From: Opitutus sp. GAS368
GTDB lineage: Bacteria > Verrucomicrobiota > Verrucomicrobiia > Opitutales > Opitutaceae
Length of the DNA stretch: 57,295 nucleotides
Reading direction: 5' to 3'
Assembly (NCBI GenBank): GCA_945869845.1
Contig: CAMBRG010000008.1
Span: 1-57,295 of the forward strand
Made by a program: the position numbers and the translations under genes. The notes under the pieces are model-generated. The model did not search any database. It was given only the letters and a program-made list of their open reading frames with translations, and was not told where the DNA came from. Within the stretch, counting starts at the first letter, position 1. Every line of letters begins with the position of its first letter. Of the stretch, positions 1-8,272 are shown piece after piece.

Positions 1-49
1 GCGCCGCTGGCCGGTCAGGCGGACTTGAGTCTTGGGAAACTACCGGGAG

Positions 50-128
50 CCGACTCCGTTTCCACCCGGCGTCCTCCCCTTAAACCCCTCGCGGATTTGA
101 TCCCCCTGCAAATCCAGTTTCCCATCAG
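50..128 (+). promoter_or_regulatory. Repeated 5' leader element, copy 1
   Basis: About 79 nt upstream of the first gene resemble the leader of the TonB receptor gene at 5360. The first 19 bases (CCGACTCCGTTTCCACCCG) are identical to 5263-5281 and the C-rich stretch after them aligns with small gaps. A shared non-coding leader ahead of two otherwise unrelated genes argues that translation of the first gene begins downstream at 184. Its role (RNA element, promoter-proximal site or old duplication) is unknown. Confidence 0.5.
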
Positions 129-183
129 GAATTCGGCGATCCTCCCGCATTCGCCAGAGAGGACCGCGTTGGGCAGGGAAACG

Positions 184-3100
184 GTGGATGCAACTGCGAT
201 CACGCACCGGTCGCGCTGGTTCCGCGTTCCGCCACCTGCCGGCCGGTTTCTCTTCCGGTCGGTTGGTATCGGCTTGGCGCTCATCGGTCAGGGTACCTCG
301 GCGCCTGCGGCCGAGCCAACCGAGCTGGAACACCAGTTCGTCAACGAAGTACTGCCGATCCTTCAGCAGCGCTGTTTTGAGTGCCACGCTCATGAGACCA
401 AAATCAAGGCCGGTCTCGCCTTGGACTCACGGACAGGTTGGGAGTTGGGTGGAGACACCGGACCGGCCATCCACGCGGGCAAGCCCGACGAGAGTCTGCT
501 GATTCAGGCGATCCGTTATGATGATGCGGATCTCCAAATGCCGCCCAAGGGGCGCCTGCCCGAGAATGAAATTCGCGTGCTGGAAAAATGGGTGCGCGAC
601 GGGGCGTTTGATCCCCGTCGTACCTTGGCGGTCGGGAAGCAGGGGGGAATCGACTTCAAGGCAGGCGCCAAGCAGTGGGCTTTCCAACCGCTGCAACGCG
701 TGGCCCCGCCCCCCACCAAGAACAAAGTCTGGCCGCAAACCGACCTTGATCGCTTCGTCCTCGCGAAACTCGAAGCCCACTCGTTGGTCCCGGCCGGCGA
801 AGCGGACCGCCGGGTCCTGATCCGGCGGCTGTGGTTTGCGCTGCTCGGTCTTCCGCCTTCGCCCGAGGACGTGCGCCAGTTCCTCGCCGACGTGCGACCG
901 GACGCGTTTGAACGGCTGGTGGATCGGGCCCTCAGCTCGGTTCACTTCGGTGAGCGGTGGGCCCGCCGCTGGATGGATGTCGTGCACTACAGCGAGACGC
1001 ACGGACTGGAGCGCGACTCCCTCCTGCCGTTCGCGTGGAGGTACCGCGACTACCTGGTGCGCGCGTTCAACCAAGACGTTCCCATCGATCGCTTTCTCCG
1101 CGAGCACATTGCGGGCGACTTGCTCGCCCCGCGCTGGAACGAGGGCAAAAACGAGGCCCTGATCGCCACCGGTTTTTGGCGGTTTGTGGAGTTCTTTCAG
1201 ACTCCCGTGGATGTAAAACGCGAGGAGGTGGCGGTGATCGACAGCCAGATCGATACGTTTTCCCGGGGATTTCAGGCCATGACGGTGTCCTGTGCGCGCT
1301 GCCACGATCACAAATTCGACCCGATCTCGGAACGGGACTTCTACGCACTCTATGGCATTCTACGCAGTGCGCGCGTGGCGACCCACGTACTCGAGACGGC
1401 GACGGCATTCACCCGTGAGAATGCAGCATTGGAACGAATCAAGGCCGGCGCACCCGCGCTCCTTGCGAACCATTGGGGCGCGCAGTTCGATAAGTGGCCC
1501 CAGAAATTGCAGGAGGCGGCTGACTTCATCGCCGCACGTTCCACGGTGCTGGAAAGCGAGCGCCCGGTTTACGATCAGTTGCCCGTCGAACCGTGGAAAC
1601 GCGCCTTCGCTTTGGCCACTTGGGCGAAGAAGGATGTCCTGTTCAAAACGTTCCTGCCGTTGGTCAAGGCCTGCGACGAGGACGAGTTTGTCACGACGTG
1701 GCAGCAGCTGGCCGCTGCCGCTCGTGACCGCCGGAAGCCGCGTCCGGAGACCGCCCGCGTCTACGCCGACTTCAGGCAAGGATTTCCCGCGGGCTGGCGC
1801 GTTACCGGGGCGGGCCTTCCTGAGCAGACTCAAGGCGGCGGAGATATGGTCCTGGCGACCGGTGGCGAGCAAGCGATCCGGTCGATCCGGCCCGCCGGCT
1901 ACTTTTCGGATACGATCTCGGATCGTCACGGCGGCATGCTCCGTTCGCCTGATTTCACGATCGAGACGGACTCCATCAGCATCCTAGCCAGCGGCCACCA
2001 TGGAGCCCGCGCGCGTTTGGTGATCGAGAACTTTCAGGGAGATAGCACGTTGTTTGCCCGCATCAATCCCACCCTCGATGATTCGAATCTCCAATGGTAT
2101 ACTTGGAAGATGCGCGACCAGTGGCGCGGGAGACGGGCGTATGTCGAGCTGTTCACCCGAGACGACCGGCCGTATGTTCAGATCGCACCGCTCCGGGAGG
2201 TGTTTGAAAGCACCGATGGCCGGTCGGGATTCGGGGTGGTCGAGGTGGTCTTCCATCCGGATGCTTGGCAACCGGTGCTGGACCTCCTTCCTCCGGCGTT
2301 TTGGGAGGGTGACGCGCGTTCTTGGCGGCAGGTCGGCGAGCGACTGGTCGCGGCAGGCACCGACGCCCTGGCTACTTGGAAGACTGGAACGGCCACGGAG
2401 CAGCAACTGATCCTGCTTTGCGAAGTCACCGCCCTTGGGCTGCTCGATTCGCGGCTCGATCGATCCACCCCGGCACTGGCGGAGCTCATCGAACGGTACC
2501 GGTTTCTGGAGGACCGCATTCCCATTGCGACCCGCACCCCGGGACTTCGAGACGACGGAGATGGCCTCGACTCGGAACTCTTCCCACGCGGGAATCACCT
2601 CAAACCCGGACGGAGCGTACCTCGCCGTTACCTCGAGGTCTTGGCGTCACCAGAAGTGCACTACCAGTCCGCCGGCAGCGGTCGACTCGCGCTGGCCGGG
2701 GAGGTGGTCAGTCCCTCGAATCCGCTGACCTCGCGGGTGATGGTCAATCGGGTGTGGCATTGGCTTTTCTCGCAGGGATTGGTGGCGAGTGTGGACAATT
2801 TCGGGAAGCTCGGAGCCGCACCGACCCATCCGGAGCTGCTCGATTTTCTTGCGGCGGAGTTTGTCCGTGATGGCTGGTCGCTGAAACGCTTGGTCCGGAG
2901 CATTATTTTGTCGCGAACCTGGCGGATGTCTAGTGAGCCTTCGGCCGCAGCCACGGAGCGAGATCCCGGAAATCAGCTCCTGCAGCACTTTTCACTGCGC
3001 CGACTTGAGGCCGAGGAGATCCGGGATTCGATGCTGGTGGTCGCGGGCAATTTCAATCCCGAGGTCGGCGGCACACCGGTGCGCAACCACTACCGCATCT

Positions 3101-3519
3101 CGGTGGACGCGTCGCAACCGCCCAGCGGGCCGATCGATGGGCACGGCCGCCGGAGCCTGTATTTGGAGATGAGACGCAACTCGCGGAGCGAATTCCTGCG
3201 GGCGTTCGATCAACCGAGCCCAACCGTGACCACAGGTGAACGCAGCGTTTCGAATGTGCCGGCGCAGAGCCTCGCGCTGCTCAACGATCCCTTCATTCTG
3301 CATCAGGCGCGCCTATGGGCCGACCGGATCGTGCGTGATGTTCCGACCGACTCGGGACGTTTCGTCCGGATGTTCGAGGAAGCGTTTGGCCGGCCGCCGG
3401 GCGAGACGGATCTGGCTCGATTGCGCCCCCTCCTGTCGTCGGCGTCGTCCGCTGGGGAAGGTTGGCAGGTCGTTGCTCATGTGCTCTTGAATCACAAGGA
3501 GTTCATTTACCTCCCATGA
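184..3519 (+). CDS. Secreted cytochrome c (PSD1-type)/DUF1549/DUF1553 protein
   Basis: Large exported protein (about 1111 aa) of the planctomycete/verrucomicrobial PSD1 family. I chose GTG 184, with AGGGA a few bases before it; it gives a basic n-region, a hydrophobic SVGIGLALIG core and an APAA cleavage site. The frame stays open to TTG 25, but the intervening DNA is the repeated leader. A haem motif CFECH lies near residue 64, followed by the PSD1 cytochrome-like segment; DUF1549 spans roughly residues 180-390 and ends in a second CxxCH (CARCH); DUF1553 fills the last 270 residues. The middle 450 residues are less conserved and may include a carbohydrate-binding-like fold. These proteins are nearly always paired with DUF1501 proteins, as here (ATGA overlap). 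The biochemical role is not established; a periplasmic redox role in polymer or sugar breakdown is inference. Confidence 0.9.
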   Translation: MDATAITHRSRWFRVPPPAGRFLFRSVGIGLALIGQGTSAPAAEPTELEHQFVNEVLPILQQRCFECHAHETKIKAGLALDSRTGWELGGDTGPAIHAGKPDESLLIQAIRYDDADLQMPPKGRLPENEIRVLEKWVRDGAFDPRRTLAVGKQGGIDFKAGAKQWAFQPLQRVAPPPTKNKVWPQTDLDRFVLAKLEAHSLVPAGEADRRVLIRRLWFALLGLPPSPEDVRQFLADVRPDAFERLVDRALSSVHFGERWARRWMDVVHYSETHGLERDSLLPFAWRYRDYLVRAFNQDVPIDRFLREHIAGDLLAPRWNEGKNEALIATGFWRFVEFFQTPVDVKREEVAVIDSQIDTFSRGFQAMTVSCARCHDHKFDPISERDFYALYGILRSARVATHVLETATAFTRENAALERIKAGAPALLANHWGAQFDKWPQKLQEAADFIAARSTVLESERPVYDQLPVEPWKRAFALATWAKKDVLFKTFLPLVKACDEDEFVTTWQQLAAAARDRRKPRPETARVYADFRQGFPAGWRVTGAGLPEQTQGGGDMVLATGGEQAIRSIRPAGYFSDTISDRHGGMLRSPDFTIETDSISILASGHHGARARLVIENFQGDSTLFARINPTLDDSNLQWYTWKMRDQWRGRRAYVELFTRDDRPYVQIAPLREVFESTDGRSGFGVVEVVFHPDAWQPVLDLLPPAFWEGDARSWRQVGERLVAAGTDALATWKTGTATEQQLILLCEVTALGLLDSRLDRSTPALAELIERYRFLEDRIPIATRTPGLRDDGDGLDSELFPRGNHLKPGRSVPRRYLEVLASPEVHYQSAGSGRLALAGEVVSPSNPLTSRVMVNRVWHWLFSQGLVASVDNFGKLGAAPTHPELLDFLAAEFVRDGWSLKRLVRSIILSRTWRMSSEPSAAATERDPGNQLLQHFSLRRLEAEEIRDSMLVVAGNFNPEVGGTPVRNHYRISVDASQPPSGPIDGHGRRSLYLEMRRNSRSEFLRAFDQPSPTVTTGERSVSNVPAQSLALLNDPFILHQARLWADRIVRDVPTDSGRFVRMFEEAFGRPPGETDLARLRPLLSSASSAGEGWQVVAHVLLNHKEFIYLP

Positions 3520-4919
3520 TTCCGGCGCGGCCCAATCTCCTTTCCCGGCGGGAAATGCTCCGTCGTGCAGCCAACGGTTTCGGCTGGCTCGCCCTCGCGG
3601 GGCTGACGGGACAGCAGGGCCGGTCGGAGGTCCGCCCGCAGCTGCCGGCGCGGGCGAAAAATGTCATCCTCCTTTTCATGGACGGCGGTGTTTCCCACGT
3701 CGATAGCTTCGATCCGAAGCCGCGACTGGCGGAGGAACACGGCAAGGCCTTCCGGTTAAAGATGGATGCCACGCAGTTCGATAACAACGGTACGGTTTTC
3801 GGCAGCCCCTGGGCGTTCCAGCGGTCAAAGGGAGCAGGAATCCCGGTCAGCGATCTCTTTCCGCACATCCGCACGGTTGCCGATGAGCTCTGCATCGTTC
3901 GTTCGATGAAGGCGGAATTCCCCGAACATGCGCAGGCATGTTACTACCTTCACACCGGCCATTCGATCGTCGGCCGCCCCAGCATGGGATCGTGGATATC
4001 GTACGGATTGGGCACCGAGAACCAGAACTTCCCAGGATTTGTGGTGCTTAATGGCGGGATGATTCCGATGGGCGGGACGGGCAACTACAGCAATGGTTTT
4101 CTACCGGCGGTTCACCAAGGATCGATCTTCGATCTGCACAGCGGTGGGGAGGTCGTGGCATCGAGCACGCCGTCGGATAGCGCCGGGGGGCAGCGCGCAA
4201 AACTCGCGGCGATCGCTGGTGCGGACCGGGATTTTCTCCAGAGAAATCCCGGCGGACAGCAACCCCTGGAGGCGGCGATCCGAAACTACGAGACCGCCTT
4301 CGCGATGCAGGCGGCGTTGCCTGAACTCACCGATCTGCGCGGGGAGTCCGAGGCGACCCGCCGACTCTATGGCCTGGATTCTCCGGATCCCCTGCTCTCA
4401 GTGTACGCGCGGGAGTGCCTGTTGGCGCGACGGCTCGTGGAGCGGGGCGTGCGCTTTGTCGAAGTCACCTGCGTCAAAGGGGTATTGCCGGTGGCGCCCT
4501 GGGATGCTCACGACGATCTGGTGAAGAATCACACGCGCAACGCGCTCGCGGTTGACCAGCCGATCGCGGCCCTGATTCAGGACCTGAAGGCGCGTGGACT
4601 GCTGGATTCGACGCTGGTGATCTTCGCCGGTGAGTTCGGCAGGACTCCGTTTGCCCAAGGCACGAAAGGGCGGGACCACAACCCGCAGGGATTTTCCGTC
4701 TGGATGGCGGGGGGCGGCCTTAAAAAGGGGGTGGTTCACGGCGCGACCGACGACTATGGCTACCGCGCCATCGAAAATGTCGTCGATGTGCACGATCTCC
4801 ATGCCACGATTCTGCACCTTCTGGGGATTGAGCACGAGAAATTGACGTTCCGATACAGTGGACGCGACTACCGGCTGACGGACGTTTTCGGGAATGTCAT
4901 TCAGGAGATTATTGCGTGA
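3516..4919 (+). CDS. DUF1501 family protein with Tat signal
   Basis: 467-residue exported protein of the DUF1501 family, related to the alkaline-phosphatase/sulfatase superfamily. Start ATG 3516 overlaps the TGA of the upstream PSD1 gene (ATGA), so the two are translationally coupled. The N-terminus has a twin-arginine-like stretch (SRREMLRRAANGF) before a hydrophobic segment. The family signature FMDGGVSHVDSFDPKP follows near residue 55, and the conserved C-terminal GEFGRTP and KGRDHNP segments are present, matching the superfamily's metal-site positions. Length is normal for the family. No enzymatic activity is proven for DUF1501 proteins; co-export with the cytochrome partner is the likely functional unit. 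Confidence 0.92.
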   Translation: MIPARPNLLSRREMLRRAANGFGWLALAGLTGQQGRSEVRPQLPARAKNVILLFMDGGVSHVDSFDPKPRLAEEHGKAFRLKMDATQFDNNGTVFGSPWAFQRSKGAGIPVSDLFPHIRTVADELCIVRSMKAEFPEHAQACYYLHTGHSIVGRPSMGSWISYGLGTENQNFPGFVVLNGGMIPMGGTGNYSNGFLPAVHQGSIFDLHSGGEVVASSTPSDSAGGQRAKLAAIAGADRDFLQRNPGGQQPLEAAIRNYETAFAMQAALPELTDLRGESEATRRLYGLDSPDPLLSVYARECLLARRLVERGVRFVEVTCVKGVLPVAPWDAHDDLVKNHTRNALAVDQPIAALIQDLKARGLLDSTLVIFAGEFGRTPFAQGTKGRDHNPQGFSVWMAGGGLKKGVVHGATDDYGYRAIENVVDVHDLHATILHLLGIEHEKLTFRYSGRDYRLTDVFGNVIQEIIA

Positions 4920-4972
4920 ACTTCGGTCGGATCGCCCTCTCTCGCAGATCAACTCGACCCAAGACTAACAAA

Positions 4973-5010
4973 AAACGGCAGACACCCTCGGCGCGGCCGT
5001 CGTGCCGTTT
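4973..5010 (+). terminator. Possible hairpin terminator after DUF1501 gene
   Basis: AAACGGCA at 4973-4980 pairs perfectly with TGCCGTTT at 5003-5010 across a GC-rich 22-nt loop, some 50 bases after the stop codon. The trailing T-run is only three bases, so intrinsic termination would be weak. Confidence 0.35.
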
Positions 5011-5056
5011 CCGCCACCGTCTCACAGACGTTCCGTTCGTGAATACGCGCTGAAGA

Positions 5057-5224
5057 TTACCCCGCAGGCAAAATCGCTGCTTGACGGTGGGCGCCCGACA
5101 ACCCTCATCTCGCGTCGTGATTGTTACGATTAGATTACGAGCCTTTACTCGCTCAAGGCAATCATTGGACGAGTTGTCGAGTTTCTGTCGGGGTAAATTC
5201 TTGAGCCGTCTGCGGTTCGCAGAC
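5057..5224 (+). promoter_or_regulatory. Potentially structured leader upstream of TonB receptor
   Basis: TTACCCCG at 5057-5064 is the exact complement of CGGGGTAA at 5189-5196, which could close a domain of about 140 nt. Immediately after it lies a perfect hairpin, GTCTGCG-gtt-CGCAGAC (5208-5224). The interval also holds AT-rich short repeats (GTTACGATTAGATTACGA). I recognise no known riboswitch consensus and no B12 box. Together with the repeated leader at 5263 this gap (4920-5359) probably carries the receptor gene's control region. Confidence 0.35.
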
Positions 5225-5262
5225 CACGCAGCTCTACTCGAGCATTAGGGAACAAGAGGTGT

Positions 5263-5337
5263 CCGACTCCGTTTCCACCCGTTACCCTCCCCCAAAAACC
5301 TCCCGGACCCGATCCGCCCAACCCCGTTTTCTGTCAG
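5263..5337 (+). promoter_or_regulatory. Repeated 5' leader element, copy 2
   Basis: Counterpart of the element at 50-128, with 19 identical leading bases and a C-rich continuation, ending about 22 bases before the ATG of the receptor gene. Confidence 0.5.
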
Positions 5338-5359
5338 TCAACTTACCCCCCCCACTCGT

Positions 5360-7906
5360 ATGAGCGTAAAAAAAATCCTGCCCCTATGCCGCGGCTTTGG
5401 CCGCGTTTGTTTATTTATCAATGTCGTTGTAGCCGGCGCTTTCGGCCAGGCGATTACCGTCGCGGAAACTTCCGGCGCCAGTGACACGGCCTCCACTCGG
5501 CTCTCACCCTTCGAGGTGAAGGCCGAGCGTGACTACGGTTATCGCAAGACCAGTTCGGTCACCACCTCGCGCATCGCGCTGAAGGTGGTCGAGAATCCGC
5601 AGACGGTAGAAATCATCTCCGGCGAGCTCCTGCGGGACATGCAGGTCGCGCTGCCGAAAGAGGTCTTTCGCTACACCAGCACCGTGATGGTCGGCGAGGC
5701 TGAGATCGGTCAAGCCGGCCTCTACACGCTTCGCAGCTTCCAGCTACCGATTTTCTATAACGGCGTAGCGCTCGCCAGCTCGTTTTCGCTCACGCCCACC
5801 ATTCCGGTGGACAACATCGAGCGCGTCGAGGTCGCGAAGGGTCCGGTCGCGCTGTATTACACGAACTCCACGCCGAACGGCGTGGCTAACTACGTGACCA
5901 AAAAGCCGCAGTTCATCAACGCCACGGAGTTCCGTTTCACCGTTGGCAGCTTCGAGTTTTACAAGGCGCTCATAGACACGCAGTATGTGATCAGCAAAAA
6001 GCACGGGTTGGCCCTCCGTCTGATCGGCTCCAACCAGATTTCGAACGGTCGCGTGGACGGTCAGCAGCATTCGACGCTCACCTTCGTGGATCCTTCGATT
6101 ACGTGGCGCCCCAACGATAAGTTCTCGGTAACCGCAGAATTCGCGGCGACCAAGCAGAACATCCCCTACGCGACCTTCGAGTGGAATCTCGCGATGAACC
6201 CCCAGTATTGGCAGGATGTCACGAGTCCATCGCAGCAACTGGTCACCTACATGCGCAACGCCTACCGGTTGACGGATGACGCGGCAGCGCGCGCGAAGAT
6301 CAACGAGCGCTGGGGCTACACCACAGGCAACCCGAACGGCTCGACCCAGGGCATCGTGCAGAACAGCTACATGACCAACTGGTCAAACGACATCATGGGC
6401 ATGACCGGCACCGCACCGTATTACTTCACCGGCTCGACCATCGACTGGTGGCGCTTCTCCACCCGCGGCGACAAGTTCCAATCAAAGGGACCGGACTCCA
6501 ACTACGACGGCGACTCCCAACTGGCCGACGTGGCCATGGACTTCACACCCTTCGAAAACTTCACCGTCCGCTACCACTGGCTGCATATGGTCAATAATAC
6601 CGCTTTCACCCGCCAGCTGTTGCAGCCCGTCGCCGGTCTGCGTCAGGACGGCCGCGTGAACGCTCTCAATGCCGCAGCCGCCATCTCGTGGACGCCACAC
6701 CGCTTCGCCACCTCGGATTCGCAGCAGATCGACGCCTCCTACGAGAAGGAAGCGTTCAACATGAAGCACTTCTTCTCGCTGGGCTACGCCCGTGACCGCG
6801 CGAAGGGCACGATCGACAATGTGACCATCGACCTGAGCAAAGCCGCGCCTGGCGGCGTGAGCGCCGGCGGCTTCGCGCTCACCGGCGCCTCGGCCTACCA
6901 GCATTACGATCCGTTCGGCAGCAAGCCCTACCAAGGCATCTACCAGGTGGTCGCCTCCGGCCCCCGCCAGACCAACCTCTCGATCACCAACTTCGAGGGC
7001 AGGACCTTCAGTTACCGCGGTTCCGCCATGGACAACCGCCTGAACGTCGTGGCCGGCGTCCGTCGTTCCGAGCTGATTAACACCGGCCGTTCCGACTACA
7101 GCCCGACTTACGGGGCGATCTTCACGGTCAAGAAAGGCTTCCATGTCTTCGCCTCGGCGAGCGAAATGGTGACCTTTACCAACAACCAAAGTGCCCAGGG
7201 CGGCGGTGTGCTGCCCTCAGACAATGCCAAGCTGCTGGATAACGTCACCGAGCGTGGCCAGGAGTGGGGTATCAAGACCGACCTGAACGATGGCGAGTGG
7301 TCCGGCACCCTCTCGATGTATCGCAACGAACGTGATGGCATCGTACAGGCTGACTTCGCCAAGATCATAGCGGATCCCCGCAACCTCAGCGGCAGCGCCG
7401 CCGACCAGGTGCAGTTCTTCACCAACGGCGGCATCGTCCGCGCCGAGGGCATCGAAGTCGACCTCGCTTGGACGCCGAGCCGGAAGTTCCAGCTCATCAC
7501 GAACTATGCCTGGCAATACACGGCCAAGACGGTGTCAGATAAAACGCTGAATTCGGCAACGCCGGGTGCGCTGGCCAACCAGCATGCTCGCCGCCGCCTG
7601 CAGAAGTCGCCCGAACATCGCGCCAACCTGATCGCAAAGTATAACTTCACGGAAGGTACGTTCAAAAACGTCAGCCTCGGCGGCGCCCTCCGCTATTCGG
7701 AGGAATACCTGGTCAACAACAACATCTCGCTCAACATCCAGGCCCCGTCCGAAGTGATCGTGGACCTGTTCGCGACCTATAAAACGAAGATCGCGGCTAT
7801 TCCCACGGACTTCCAGTTGAACGTGATCAACGCGACTAACGAGATCAATGATATCACCCGCAGCAACGGGCTCGAGGTGCGCCTGACCACGGGCATCCGG
7901 TTCTAA
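5360..7906 (+). CDS. TonB-dependent receptor
   Basis: 848-residue outer-membrane receptor that would import a ligand using TonB energy. It has a signal peptide (basic MSVKK, hydrophobic FINVVVAGAFGQA), a TonB-box-like LSPFEVKAERDYGY segment near residue 50, a plug domain to about residue 190 (NIERVEVAKGPVALYY, NGVANYVTKKP), and a beta-barrel ending in the terminal aromatic GIRF. No carboxypeptidase-like N-terminal domain and no SusD partner are present, as is usual in Opitutaceae. It follows the PSD1/DUF1501 pair on the same strand, 440 bases downstream, and shares a leader element with the PSD1 gene, so joint control is likely. The ligand cannot be told from sequence. Confidence 0.93.
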   Translation: MSVKKILPLCRGFGRVCLFINVVVAGAFGQAITVAETSGASDTASTRLSPFEVKAERDYGYRKTSSVTTSRIALKVVENPQTVEIISGELLRDMQVALPKEVFRYTSTVMVGEAEIGQAGLYTLRSFQLPIFYNGVALASSFSLTPTIPVDNIERVEVAKGPVALYYTNSTPNGVANYVTKKPQFINATEFRFTVGSFEFYKALIDTQYVISKKHGLALRLIGSNQISNGRVDGQQHSTLTFVDPSITWRPNDKFSVTAEFAATKQNIPYATFEWNLAMNPQYWQDVTSPSQQLVTYMRNAYRLTDDAAARAKINERWGYTTGNPNGSTQGIVQNSYMTNWSNDIMGMTGTAPYYFTGSTIDWWRFSTRGDKFQSKGPDSNYDGDSQLADVAMDFTPFENFTVRYHWLHMVNNTAFTRQLLQPVAGLRQDGRVNALNAAAAISWTPHRFATSDSQQIDASYEKEAFNMKHFFSLGYARDRAKGTIDNVTIDLSKAAPGGVSAGGFALTGASAYQHYDPFGSKPYQGIYQVVASGPRQTNLSITNFEGRTFSYRGSAMDNRLNVVAGVRRSELINTGRSDYSPTYGAIFTVKKGFHVFASASEMVTFTNNQSAQGGGVLPSDNAKLLDNVTERGQEWGIKTDLNDGEWSGTLSMYRNERDGIVQADFAKIIADPRNLSGSAADQVQFFTNGGIVRAEGIEVDLAWTPSRKFQLITNYAWQYTAKTVSDKTLNSATPGALANQHARRRLQKSPEHRANLIAKYNFTEGTFKNVSLGGALRYSEEYLVNNNISLNIQAPSEVIVDLFATYKTKIAAIPTDFQLNVINATNEINDITRSNGLEVRLTTGIRF

Positions 7907-7954
7907 TTTGAGTGGTTTGTAGTTTACCGGTCACACGGTTTGTTGCGCAGAGAT

Positions 7955-7987
7955 GCCGAGTTGCTTCGCGTGCGGGAGCAACTCGGC
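7955..7987 (+). terminator. Hairpin downstream of TonB receptor
   Basis: GCCGAGTTGC (7955-7964) pairs with GCAACTCGGC (7978-7987) around a 13-nt loop, about 50 bases after the receptor stop codon. No T-run follows, so it may be a 3'-end stabilising hairpin rather than a classical terminator. Confidence 0.4.
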
Positions 7988-8070
7988 TAGGCCGGTCATG
8001 CCCGGCCGGCTGCGTCACCGCGTGAATTTCGGCTCCGGTTGGTCGTCGCCTGTTTTTGGTTTCGGCGTGG

Positions 8071-8178
8071 ACGGCCATTATTTCCACTCGCGTACAGGTG
8101 CGCGAAGCGCGCCGTGGCAATCCAGGATTGCTTCGTCGCTGCGCATCTCGCCATGACCGCCTGTTTATCCAGGAACGC
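8071..8178. repeat. Short copy of palindromic intergenic element (copy C)
   Basis: About 108 bp that resemble both ends of the larger elements at 11586 and 41911: an ACGGCCATTATTT start, the internal GTGCGCGAAGCGCGCCGTGGCAATCC arm and GATTGCTTCGTCGCTGCGC arm, and an ATGACCGCCTGTTTATCCAGG end. It lacks the central half. It sits between two convergent receptor genes. No reading frame in 7907-8272 looks like a real gene. Confidence 0.6.
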
Positions 8179-8214
8179 TGGTATTACCACGAATGCGCGG
8201 CGGGCGGCACAAAA

Positions 8215-8243
8215 AAGGCGGAGTCCAATGCGGACTCCGCCTT
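8215..8243 (-). terminator. Intrinsic terminator for leftward TonB receptor gene
   Basis: AAGGCGGAGTCC (8215-8226) and GGACTCCGCCTT (8232-8243) form a perfect 12-bp stem with a 5-nt loop. Read on the minus strand the stem is followed by TTTTTT, about 30 bases after the stop codon of the receptor gene. Confidence 0.85.
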
Positions 8244-8272
8244 GCCAGCGCCTCCGGGCAGACCGGATTAGC

